Positions 1 to 5,714 of a stretch of DNA of 8,098 nucleotides are shown here, one piece after another. The translations under genes and the position numbers were made by a program. The notes below the pieces were generated by a model. The model saw only the letters and a list, made by a program, of their open reading frames with translations. It was not told where the DNA came from and searched no databases. The DNA comes from an uncultured Campylobacter sp. GTDB lineage: Bacteria > Campylobacterota > Campylobacteria > Campylobacterales > Campylobacteraceae. The stretch spans positions 1 through 8,098 of the forward strand of contig CAJPSJ010000079.1 of NCBI GenBank assembly GCA_905373295.1, written 5' to 3'. Within the stretch, counting starts at the first letter, position 1, and each line of letters begins with the position of its first letter.

Positions 1-1
1 T

Positions 2-133
2 TTCAAGGCTGTTTGCAACAAAAATTTAGACTTAGCCGAAAAGAAAATCACGGCGCTATTTGAAGTGAGTAAATTAGAGATAAATTTATTAGCTAAATTT
101 ATCACGGAGCGCAACAAAAAGGGTGATGCCTAG
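2..133 (+). CDS. C-terminal fragment of an unidentified protein
   Basis: An open frame enters from the left edge and ends at TAG 131-133, leaving 43 residues that finish ...FITERNKKGDA. The piece is rich in Lys, Glu and Leu with heptad-like hydrophobic spacing (LDLAEKKITALFEVSKLEI), so it is probably helical. It has no membrane segment and no motif I recognise. Its base usage (GCC, GCG, TTA, AAA) resembles the neighbouring genes, and a hairpin candidate follows 18 bases after the stop, which supports a real gene end rather than a chance frame. The product cannot be named from this fragment. Confidence 0.6.
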   Translation, partial: FKAVCNKNLDLAEKKITALFEVSKLEINLLAKFITERNKKGDA

Positions 134-151
134 AGTTAAATTTGGATTTTA

Positions 152-207
152 GCAGAGCCGGTAAAGTTTATAAAATTTAAAAATATAGTTGAAATTTTAC
201 TCTCTGC
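152..207 (+). terminator. Possible terminator hairpin after the first gene
   Basis: GCAGAG (152-157) pairs with CTCTGC (202-207). After a 3/1 internal loop, GTAAAGTTT (161-169) pairs with AAATTTTAC (192-200) with one G-U pair. The 22-base loop is AT-rich. A T5 run (GGTTTTT) lies about ten bases beyond the structure, not directly next to it, so this may be a weak terminator or simply an inverted repeat. It sits 18 bases after the TAG of the upstream gene, which is where a terminator would be expected. Confidence 0.4.
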
Positions 208-385
208 CGCTTTAGGTTTTTAAATTTGATTCAAAATTTTGCAATCCGTCAAATTTGATCCTATCTGCTAATTTTTGTCAGGGGCGTAAATACAGATAAA
301 GCTTATCGCTCCTGGCGCGCCAAAAGAGGATAAATTTACGGCGAAATTTTACGCAGTCCGGGTAAAATTTTATTCGCGAAATGAG

Positions 386-412
386 AACGGATTTAAAATT
401 TAACCGTTTTTT
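386..412 (+). terminator. Terminator-like hairpin with T-run ahead of the ABC exporter
   Basis: AACGG (386-390) pairs with CCGTT (404-408). Inside it TTAA (393-396) pairs with TTAA (400-403), leaving a two-base bulge (AT), and the right arm runs straight into T6 (407-412). This has the form of a short intrinsic terminator. It lies 253 bases past the previous stop and 48 bases before the exporter ATG, so it could be a leader attenuator instead of the upstream gene's terminator. The stem has only three G-C pairs, so efficiency is uncertain. Confidence 0.4.
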
Positions 413-459
413 CAAGCGAATTTTGCCACAATTGCGCTCAAATTTCGTTGGGGCAAAAG

Positions 460-2013
460 ATGAAAAAATATACCAAACAAATCCTCGCGATGCTCGCGCT
501 AAACGCGATTTACAGCGGCTCGGGGATATTGATTTTAAGCTTTATCAATAAATATCTACTTGACGGCGCCGAAAGAGGCGGGCGCATCATCGCGCTATTT
601 TTCGCACTCTTGGCGCTATTTTTGCTGCTTTCGGTGCTAAGCCACATCATGCTTTGCAAGATGGAAAACGACTTCGTGTTCGATCTGCGCACCAAGATCA
701 TCAAGCAGATCATCGATACGAAGTTCGAGCGTATCGAGGCTGCGTCGAAGGCGAACCTACTTGCGTCCCTTTCCAGCGATATTTCGCGCCTAACCGAGGG
801 CTTTATGCGAATCTCCGAGCTCATCCAAGGCGCAATGATCGTGCTGTTTTGCGGTATCTACGTGCTATACATTGCGCCTATGATGTTTGCGTTTTTATTT
901 ATCTGGATCGGCGCACTGATGGTATTCAACCGCTTTTTGATGAAAAAAGTCATGCAAAATTACGATCTGTACCGCCAAAACGAGGACGTTTTGTATAAAA
1001 ACTACGCCGCGGCGATCGAGGGGCACAAGGAGCTGTCGCTAAGTCTAGCCAAAGCAAAGAGCCTATACGAAAACGACTTTTTGCCCAACGCGCAAAATTT
1101 ACGCCAAAGCTCGCTGAGAGCCGAGGTCTACGGCGCGTTTGCGAGTAATTTTATGAACGTAATGATGCTAGGCGCCGTAGGCTTTGTGCTTTATTTTGGG
1201 CTTAGCGGCGGCAAAGCGGAGCTTGCAAACGCCGTAACGATCGCGCTTACGGTGCTTTTTTTGCGCGCGCCTTTGATGATGCTCATATTCTCGCTTCCTA
1301 GCGTGCTGCGCGCAAAGATCGCCTACGCAAAGATCAAAGAGTTAAATTTAGACCCGTTCGTGCAGGGCTTTGAGCTTGCGCAAATGCAGCCATGGCGCAG
1401 CTTGGAGCTTAAAGACGTGGGCTTTTCGTATCCGGGCGGGAAATTCGGCATCAAGGGGGTAAGCTTGCAGCTAAATGCGGGCGAGACGGTGTTTTTAATC
1501 GGCGAAAACGGCAGCGGAAAATCGACGCTTTTTATGATCTTAGCGGGCCTTTATACGCCGCAAGCGGGCGAAATTTTAGCCGATGGCGCGTCCGTTAAAC
1601 CCTCCGATCTGCGCGCCTACAGTAACAACATAAGCGCAGTTTTCAGCGATTTTTATCTCTTCGACTACGCTACGGGCGATGCGGATATCGCGCGCGAGTG
1701 GCTGGCGCTTACGCACCTGCAGGATAAGGTTGAGTTAAAGGGGGTTAAATTTAGCACTACGAGCCTATCTAGCGGGCAGCGCAAGCGTTTGGCGCTCGTA
1801 AGCGTGCTGATGGACGGGCGAAAATTTTTGATGCTCGATGAGTTTGCGGCCGATCTTGATCCGCAGTTTCGCGCGGAGTTTTACGAGCGAATTTTGCCCG
1901 AGCTGAAATCGCGCGGATACACGATCTTTGCGATCTCGCACGATGATAAATACTTCGGCGCCGCAGATAAAATTTATAAGATGCAAAGAGGCGAAATTTC
2001 GCAGATTAAATAA
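460..2013 (+). CDS. Cyclic-peptide-type ABC exporter, fused membrane and ATPase domains (YojI/PvdE/SyrD family)
   Basis: A 517-residue half-transporter that should sit in the inner membrane as a dimer and export a peptide or siderophore-like molecule. The N-terminal half shows about six hydrophobic segments. The C-terminal ATPase has Walker A GENGSGKS (from residue 348), a signature loop LSSGQRKR (436-443), Walker B LMLDE with catalytic Glu461, and the H-loop His494 in ISHDDKYF. The Q-loop Gln is replaced: ISAVFSDFYLF. This SAVFSDF / SSGQRKRLAL / DEFAADLDP / ISHDDKYF set is the hallmark of the cyclic-peptide exporter family that includes E. coli YojI (microcin J25 efflux). I chose ATG 460 because GGGG at 450-453 lies six bases upstream. 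TTG 448 would add four residues but has no ribosome-binding site. The substrate is unknown, and no biosynthesis gene is in view. Confidence 0.88.
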   Translation: MKKYTKQILAMLALNAIYSGSGILILSFINKYLLDGAERGGRIIALFFALLALFLLLSVLSHIMLCKMENDFVFDLRTKIIKQIIDTKFERIEAASKANLLASLSSDISRLTEGFMRISELIQGAMIVLFCGIYVLYIAPMMFAFLFIWIGALMVFNRFLMKKVMQNYDLYRQNEDVLYKNYAAAIEGHKELSLSLAKAKSLYENDFLPNAQNLRQSSLRAEVYGAFASNFMNVMMLGAVGFVLYFGLSGGKAELANAVTIALTVLFLRAPLMMLIFSLPSVLRAKIAYAKIKELNLDPFVQGFELAQMQPWRSLELKDVGFSYPGGKFGIKGVSLQLNAGETVFLIGENGSGKSTLFMILAGLYTPQAGEILADGASVKPSDLRAYSNNISAVFSDFYLFDYATGDADIAREWLALTHLQDKVELKGVKFSTTSLSSGQRKRLALVSVLMDGRKFLMLDEFAADLDPQFRAEFYERILPELKSRGYTIFAISHDDKYFGAADKIYKMQRGEISQIK

Positions 2014-2079
2014 AATTCCACCGCTGCGGATTTTACTGCTTAAAACACGACGTCTTGCAGCTCGCGTGCTGTTTTAAGC
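2011..2079 (+). terminator. Inverted repeats following the exporter stop
   Basis: Two structures follow the gene. At the stop codon, TAAAAT (2011-2016) can pair with ATTTTA (2030-2035) around CCG-CTG-CGG, leaving a four-base bulge. Further on, GCTTAAAACA (2038-2047) pairs perfectly with TGTTTTAAGC (2070-2079) over a 22-base loop. Neither is followed by a clean T-run, so termination is plausible from position but not shown by sequence. The rest of the gap to 2217 holds no gene that I can support. Confidence 0.35.
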
Positions 2080-2217
2080 TGCGCTTGCCGATCCTGCTTT
2101 AAATTTAATCAATGCCCTTTAAATTCCGTCGCGCGCGGCTTGCGGAAGATGTTTTTTTGCGCTCACGCTCGCGAGAAATTAACCCAAATTTTTAAACGCA
2201 AATTTAAGAATTTCAAC

Positions 2218-2223
2218 TATAAT
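2218..2223 (+). promoter_or_regulatory. -10 box of the cytochrome c gene
   Basis: A consensus TATAAT follows an AT-rich stretch (AAATTTAAGAATTTCAAC) and lies 32 bases before the ATG. Campylobacter sigma-70 promoters typically have a good -10 and an AT-periodic upstream region instead of a -35 box, as here. The predicted start is near 2230, giving a leader of about 26 bases. The same arrangement appears ahead of rpsB. Confidence 0.65.
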
Positions 2224-2255
2224 GCGTGCCACAACTTAATCGTAAAGGATGAAAA

Positions 2256-2576
2256 ATGAGAAAAGTTTTAATCGCATGCGCTGCATTAGCGGCGTTTAGT
2301 TCGGCAGCGTTTGCCGCAGACGGCGCTACTTTATATAAAAAATGCGTGGCCTGTCATGGAGCTAACGCCGAGAAGCCTTATCTTGGCGGCAAAGTACCTG
2401 CGCTAAACACCCTAAGCAAGGAAGATATCATCGCTAGCCTAAAGGGCTACAAAGACGGCACCTTGGGCGAGGGCAAGGGAAAATTTGGCATGATGGGCGT
2501 TATGAAAGGTCAAGCAGCTTCGCTTAACGACGAATCGATCGAAGCGCTAGCCGATTTCATCGTTTCTAAAAAATAA
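2256..2576 (+). CDS. Periplasmic mono-haem class I cytochrome c (c553-like)
   Basis: A 106-residue precursor with a clear Sec signal peptide (positive MRKV, hydrophobic core, AFA|ADG cleavage after residue 20), leaving a mature protein of about 86 residues. Haem attaches at C30-V-A-C33-H34. The distal ligand is probably one of Met79, Met80 or Met83 in KFGMMGVMKG. The LYKKCVACHG start, the GYKDG segment and the C-terminal helix (SIEALADFIVSKK) match the small soluble cytochromes of Campylobacter, which carry electrons in the periplasm to the cbb3 oxidase or cytochrome c peroxidase. The start is well supported: AAAGGA at 2244-2249 lies six bases before the ATG. It has its own promoter and a GC-rich hairpin behind it, so it is probably monocistronic. 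Confidence 0.92.
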   Translation: MRKVLIACAALAAFSSAAFAADGATLYKKCVACHGANAEKPYLGGKVPALNTLSKEDIIASLKGYKDGTLGEGKGKFGMMGVMKGQAASLNDESIEALADFIVSKK

Positions 2577-2588
2577 TTTCAAACTTCA

Positions 2589-2613
2589 TTCGGCGGGCTT
2601 CGCGCTCGCCGAA
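2589..2613 (+). terminator. Hairpin after the cytochrome c gene
   Basis: TTCGGCGGGC (2589-2598) pairs with GCTCGCCGAA (2604-2613) over a five-base loop, ten pairs with one G-U. It begins 12 bases after the stop. The following CTTCGCTTAATTT is only moderately T-rich, so it is a reasonable but not textbook intrinsic terminator. Confidence 0.55.
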
Positions 2614-2677
2614 CTTCGCTTAATTTAAAATTTCAAAATTCTACGCTAATATCACGTAAAAATTCCAAAGGCTCATA

Positions 2678-3532
2678 ATGTTTAACGGACTGATCAGAGA
2701 GATCGCGCAGGTTGCGAGCTTTAGCGGCGATTTGCTGCGACTGCGCGCGAGATACCGCCCCGCGCTCGGCGATAGCGTTGCAGTAAACGGCGCGTGCCTG
2801 AGTGTGACGCGGCTTTTTGCGGAGGGATTTGCGGTACAGCTTTCAAGCGAAACGGCGCGCGTCATCGCCATGCAAAACCTGCATGGCTCTGTGCATATCG
2901 AGCCTGCAATGAGGATTGGAGATCGCATAGACGGGCATTTGATCCAAGGACACGTCGATGCCGTGGGTGAAATTTATAAAATTTCAAAGCTTGCAAGCGG
3001 CGTCGATTTTTTCATCCGTACGCCGATGCATATAGCGCCGCTGCTAGCGCCGAAGGGCTCGGTGGCGATCGACGGCGTGAGCCTAACGATCAACGAAGTG
3101 CTTGAAGGTGGCGGCATGCACGGGCGAAATTTTAACAGCCAAGGTCTTGACGGCGAAAATTTTATTCGCAAAGAGCTGCGCGACGCAAATTTTAACGGCG
3201 CAGGCTCGCATGGGCTAAATTCTAACGGCTCAAATTCCGTTCGCGATCCAAACTCCTTGGATGCAAATTTAAAAAGCGGAGCGCAAAGCTGCGCCATTCG
3301 CCTTACGATTATCCCGCTGACGCTTAAGGATACGCTCTTTGGATCCTACAAAATCGGGCGCCGCGTAAATATCGAGACCGATCTGCTTGCGCGATACGTC
3401 GCAGCGCAGCTACGCTTTGCCGGCGGACAGCTCGTCGGTCGCGGCACTGTCGCGGCGCGCAATGATAGCGCCGATGGCGAGCAAGACGGGCTTTCATGGG
3501 ATGCGGTAGATAAAATTTTAAGCCTGTATTAA
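2678..3532 (+). CDS. ribE: Riboflavin synthase (alpha chain) with a repeat-containing insertion
   Basis: Catalyses dismutation of two 6,7-dimethyl-8-ribityllumazine molecules to riboflavin, the last step of vitamin B2 synthesis, in the cytoplasm. Two lumazine-binding barrels are visible. Barrel 1 starts MFNGLI and has LGDSVAVNGACLSV; GHLIQGHVD (86-94) opens barrel 2, which has KGSVAIDGVSLTINEV (126-141), then IRLTIIPLTLKDT (207-219) and VNIETDLLARYV. The usual length is about 200-215 residues; this one has 284. The excess is mostly residues about 143-205, an Asn/Gly-rich insertion in the hairpin after LTINEV. The corresponding turn of barrel 1 (VTRLFAEGFAVQL) is short. The usual IPHT is IPLT here. 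AAAGG (2667-2671) lies six bases before the ATG. No frame break is seen, and motifs on both sides are intact, so it is probably functional. The family symbol is ribE or ribC depending on the nomenclature. Confidence 0.9.
   Translation: MFNGLIREIAQVASFSGDLLRLRARYRPALGDSVAVNGACLSVTRLFAEGFAVQLSSETARVIAMQNLHGSVHIEPAMRIGDRIDGHLIQGHVDAVGEIYKISKLASGVDFFIRTPMHIAPLLAPKGSVAIDGVSLTINEVLEGGGMHGRNFNSQGLDGENFIRKELRDANFNGAGSHGLNSNGSNSVRDPNSLDANLKSGAQSCAIRLTIIPLTLKDTLFGSYKIGRRVNIETDLLARYVAAQLRFAGGQLVGRGTVAARNDSADGEQDGLSWDAVDKILSLY
3125..3274 (+). repeat. Degenerate 30-bp tandem repeat inside riboflavin synthase
   Basis: Successive 30-base units begin at 3125, 3155, 3185 and 3215, with a decayed fifth from 3245. 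The core word sits at 3127, 3157, 3187 and 3217 (AAATTT three times, then AAATTC), with further RAATTY words at 3232 and 3265. The encoded decapeptides are RNFNSQGLDG, ENFIRKELRD, ANFNGAGSHG, LNSNGSNSVR and DPNSLDANLK. Units 1, 3 and 4 share AA(A)TTyTAAC; unit 2 reads AAATTTTATTC. The units are diverged, so the array is old or under weak constraint. Confidence 0.7.
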
Positions 3533-3542
3533 GCGGCGCACG

Positions 3543-4277
3543 ATGACTAAAACCGAAATTTGCAGAGAAAATCTTGAGTTCGTATTGGACGGACATGGCG
3601 TGTTAGCGGGCTTTAGCGCGCGAGAAGGCGGCGTAAGCGGCGGAGCCTACGCGAGTTTAAATTTAGGGGATCACGTAGGCGACGATATGCAAAACGTCGC
3701 GCAAAACCGCGAAATTTTAGCCGCCGCGCTCGGTATCGCGCCGCGAAATTTAAAATTTATGCGCCAGATCCACTCGAACAAAGTTGAAATTTTACGCGCA
3801 GCTAGCGATGAAATCCCGCCCTGCGACGGGCTCGTGACCGATCTGCGCGGCGTGGCGCTGTGCGTGCTGGTAGCGGACTGCTCGCCCGTTTTGATCGCGG
3901 ACGAGCGGCGCGGCGTGGTCGCTGCGGTGCATGCGGGGCGCGCGGGCGTGATAGGGCGGATCTGCACGAATGCGATAAATTTGATGAGCGAGCGCTTCGG
4001 CTGCGTCGCTGCGGAGCTGAAGGTATTCGTGGGCGCGAATATCAAGGCGCGAAACTACGAACTTGGCGGGCTTGATCTGGGCGAGTTTGAGCGCTACAAA
4101 ACGCAGGGGCATTTCGATATGAACGCCGCGCTGCGCGACGAGCTCGCAGCTGCGGGGGTGCGAGAGGTAAAATTTAATCCGCGCTGCACCTTCGAGAGCG
4201 ATCGGCATTTTTCATACCGCAGAGATGGCGTCACGGGGCGCTTCTGCGGCTTTGTGATGAATAAACTATGTGGATGA
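3543..4277 (+). CDS. pgeF: PgeF/YfiH-family (DUF152) protein, annotated as purine nucleoside phosphorylase or peptidoglycan editing factor
   Basis: 244 residues covering the full Cu-oxidase_4/DUF152 domain. Landmarks are FSAREGGVSGGAYASLNLGDHVGDD near the start, QIHS with His77, CDGLVT, ADCSPVLIAD with Cys113, AAVHAGRAGV with His130, and a C-terminal CTFESDRHFSYRRDGVTGRFCGFV. His77, Cys113 and His130 are the expected zinc ligands. Relatives have been described as multicopper oxidases (doubtful), as purine nucleoside phosphorylases/adenosine deaminases (LACC1 relatives), and in E. coli (YfiH) as an enzyme that keeps L-Ser out of the peptidoglycan stem peptide. The sequence cannot choose between these. 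The ATG lies 10 bases after the ribE stop with no strong Shine-Dalgarno sequence, so translation is probably coupled to ribE. Confidence 0.88.
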   Translation: MTKTEICRENLEFVLDGHGVLAGFSAREGGVSGGAYASLNLGDHVGDDMQNVAQNREILAAALGIAPRNLKFMRQIHSNKVEILRAASDEIPPCDGLVTDLRGVALCVLVADCSPVLIADERRGVVAAVHAGRAGVIGRICTNAINLMSERFGCVAAELKVFVGANIKARNYELGGLDLGEFERYKTQGHFDMNAALRDELAAAGVREVKFNPRCTFESDRHFSYRRDGVTGRFCGFVMNKLCG

Positions 4278-4452
4278 AAAGCAAAGCAGGGTATGTAATT
4301 TCCCCGCAATGATGTTGAAATTTTCCGAATCTCTATAAAATTTGACGTAGAGGCGCTGCAAAGCGAAGCGGCGAAAAATAGGCGAGATTGCGGCGTGACA
4401 TCGCAGTCAAGATAAGCCAAAAAACATAAATTTAAAATCAAAAACCCAAAGC

Positions 4453-4459
4453 AAAGGAG
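4453..4459 (+). promoter_or_regulatory. Strong ribosome-binding site of iadA
   Basis: AAAGGAG lies six bases before ATG 4466 and fixes the iadA start. It ends a 188-base gap after pgeF that holds no gene I can support. TATAAA at 4334-4339 is a possible -10 box for iadA but is not convincing on its own. Confidence 0.75.
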
Positions 4460-4465
4460 AAAAAT

Positions 4466-5605
4466 ATGCTGTTGCTTAAAAATGCCGATCTATACGCGCC
4501 AGAACACGTCGGTAGGAGCGACGTTTTAGTGGGCGGAGGTAAAATTTTAGCCGTTTCCAAGGGGCTTGATTTTCGTATTGAGGGACTTGAAATTTACGAT
4601 CTAGATGGTAAAATTTTAGCGCCTGGGCTCATCGATCAGCACGTACACATCACGGGCGGCGGCGGCGAGGCTGGTTATCATTCGCGAACGCCCGAAATAA
4701 CACTATCCCAGATCATCCGCTACGGTACGACGACGGTCGTAGGTACGCTAGGCACCGACGGGTGCACTAGGAGTCTGGAAAACCTCTACTCAAAGGCCAA
4801 AGCGCTCGAATACGAGGGCATCTCGACCTTCATCCACACCGGCTCTTACGCGCTGCCTAGCGTCACATTTACGGGCTCCGTCACGCGCGATCTGGTCCTC
4901 ATCGACAAGGTCATCGGCTGTAAGATCGCGATGAGCGACAACCGCGGCAGCTACCCGACCGCGCAGGAGCTCATCAAGACCCTGACGCAGATCCGCATCG
5001 GCGGTATGATCTCGAAAAAAGGCGGCGTACTGCATATGCACATGGGCGGGCTCGCGGATAAATTTGACCTGATTTTTAGCGTGATCAAGGATTATTCGTT
5101 CCCGGTTAATTACTTCTCGCCGACGCACTGTGCGCGGACGAAGGAGCTTTTTGACGAGGCGATCAAATTTCAAAAAATGGGCGGTTTTATCGACGTTACG
5201 ACGGGCGGCAGCAAATTCGCGCCATTAGACGAAGTGGTCGCCTACGGACTGGAGCGAGGTCTTGATCCTGCGCGGCTGACGCTTAGCTCCGACGGTAACG
5301 GTAGCGTGCCGAAATTTGACGCCGCGGGCGCGCTCATCGGATATGGCTGCGCGTCGTGCAAGTCAAATTTAGAGGTGCTTGGGGCGCTAGCGAGAAATAA
5401 AATTTTAAATTTAGAGCAGACGTTTGCGCTAATGAGCGCGAACCCCGCTAAATGCCTGCACCTCGCGGGCAAGGGCGAGATCGCGGTGGGCGCGGACGCG
5501 GATTTTGCGAGTTTCGACGAGGAGTTAAATTTATGCGATGTGATCGCAAAAGGCGAGTTTTGCGTGAAGGACGCAGAGGTCGTTAAGAATGGCTTTTTCG
5601 AGTAG
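4466..5605 (+). CDS. iadA: Isoaspartyl dipeptidase (beta-aspartyl-peptidase), amidohydrolase family
   Basis: Hydrolyses isoaspartyl dipeptides, which accumulate when Asp and Asn residues in old proteins isomerise; a cytoplasmic zinc enzyme. The 379 residues match the usual length (E. coli IadA 390) and align end to end from memory: LLLKNADLYAPE at the N-terminus, DQHVHITGGGGEAG, GTTTVVGTLGTDG, HTGSYALPSVTFTGSV, TLSSDGNGS. All binuclear-centre residues are present: His59 and His61 (HVH), Lys153 as the carboxylated lysine, His192 (HMG), His221 (PTH) and Asp276. Glu68 in GGGGEAG corresponds to the substrate-binding Glu77 of E. coli. GGGGEAG and SSDGNGS separate it from dihydroorotase and other amidohydrolases. 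It stands between two non-coding gaps and is probably its own transcription unit. Confidence 0.93.
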   Translation: MLLLKNADLYAPEHVGRSDVLVGGGKILAVSKGLDFRIEGLEIYDLDGKILAPGLIDQHVHITGGGGEAGYHSRTPEITLSQIIRYGTTTVVGTLGTDGCTRSLENLYSKAKALEYEGISTFIHTGSYALPSVTFTGSVTRDLVLIDKVIGCKIAMSDNRGSYPTAQELIKTLTQIRIGGMISKKGGVLHMHMGGLADKFDLIFSVIKDYSFPVNYFSPTHCARTKELFDEAIKFQKMGGFIDVTTGGSKFAPLDEVVAYGLERGLDPARLTLSSDGNGSVPKFDAAGALIGYGCASCKSNLEVLGALARNKILNLEQTFALMSANPAKCLHLAGKGEIAVGADADFASFDEELNLCDVIAKGEFCVKDAEVVKNGFFE

Positions 5606-5623
5606 AATTTGAGCGGAATTCTA
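5603..5623 (+). repeat. Short inverted repeat at the iadA stop
   Basis: TAGAATT (5603-5609, including the stop codon) pairs with AATTCTA (5617-5623) across seven bases. It is AT-rich with no T-run behind it, so at best a weak terminator. It may also be a by-product of the local abundance of AATT words. Confidence 0.3.
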
Positions 5624-5677
5624 AGCCGAAATTTGTCGTATATTTTGAGGCTAAGTTTCATAAAAGCAAAATTTCGC

Positions 5678-5683
5678 TACTAT
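5678..5683 (+). promoter_or_regulatory. Possible -10 box of the DUF4198 gene
   Basis: TACTAT follows an AT-rich stretch (CATAAAAGCAAAATTTCGC) and is the best -10 match in the 109-base gap. It would start transcription around 5689-5691, inside the left arm of the hairpin described next, so only a shortened stem would form in that RNA. An upstream start or read-through from iadA would give the whole stem. Confidence 0.4.
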
Positions 5684-5712
5684 TTGCTCCTAAATCTCAA
5701 TTTAGGAGCAAA
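5683..5712 (+). promoter_or_regulatory. Perfect 13-bp inverted repeat covering the DUF4198 ribosome-binding site
   Basis: TTTGCTCCTAAAT (5683-5695) and ATTTAGGAGCAAA (5700-5712) are exact reverse complements around the loop CTCA. The right arm contains the Shine-Dalgarno AGGAG (5705-5708 with A5704), six bases before ATG 5715. In RNA the site would be hidden; in DNA the same sequence could be a dyad operator overlapping the probable -10 box. It is not a normal terminator, because the right arm is followed by A residues and the start codon. Confidence 0.7.
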
Positions 5713-5714
5713 AT

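Larger units (their letters stand above)
134..447. other. AT-rich intergenic gap with inverted repeats, no gene seen
   Basis: This 314-base gap has no convincing reading frame on either strand and no tRNA or rRNA that I recognise. It holds about a dozen RAATTY words, mostly AAATTT. It also holds an imperfect long inverted repeat (152-207), a small compound hairpin (280-285 AGGGGC with 308-313 GCTCCT, enclosing GATAA 295-299 with TTATC 303-307), the palindrome TGGCGCGCCA (313-322), and a terminator-like hairpin with a T-run (386-412). TATAGT at 184-189 could be a -10 box, but it lies inside the loop of the long repeat. The leader of the downstream exporter probably starts somewhere here, but the start site cannot be fixed. 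Confidence 0.6.

Noticed and set aside
448..459. TTG start at 448 for the ABC exporter
   Set aside because: It would add only four residues and lacks a ribosome-binding site, whereas ATG 460 has GGGG six bases upstream.
2577..2677. An FMN riboswitch upstream of riboflavin synthase
   Set aside because: Only 101 bases separate the genes, part of them the cytochrome c hairpin, and I see none of the conserved FMN aptamer segments.
3792..4208. Long open frames on the minus strand inside pgeF, ribE, iadA and DUF4198 genes
   Set aside because: They are mirror frames of GC-biased coding sequence. All lie opposite genes with clear family motifs, and none shows recognisable motifs or start signals.
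4385..4407. Small hairpin GATTGCG / CGCAGTC before iadA
   Set aside because: Seven pairs with a wobble and a nine-base loop, no T-run and no relation to the ribosome-binding site. Such stems are expected by chance.
4466..5605. Dihydroorotase or other cyclic amidohydrolase instead of IadA
   Set aside because: GGGGEAG, the GSYALPSVTFTGSV segment and TLSSDGNGS, plus end-to-end resemblance to IadA, are specific to isoaspartyl dipeptidase.
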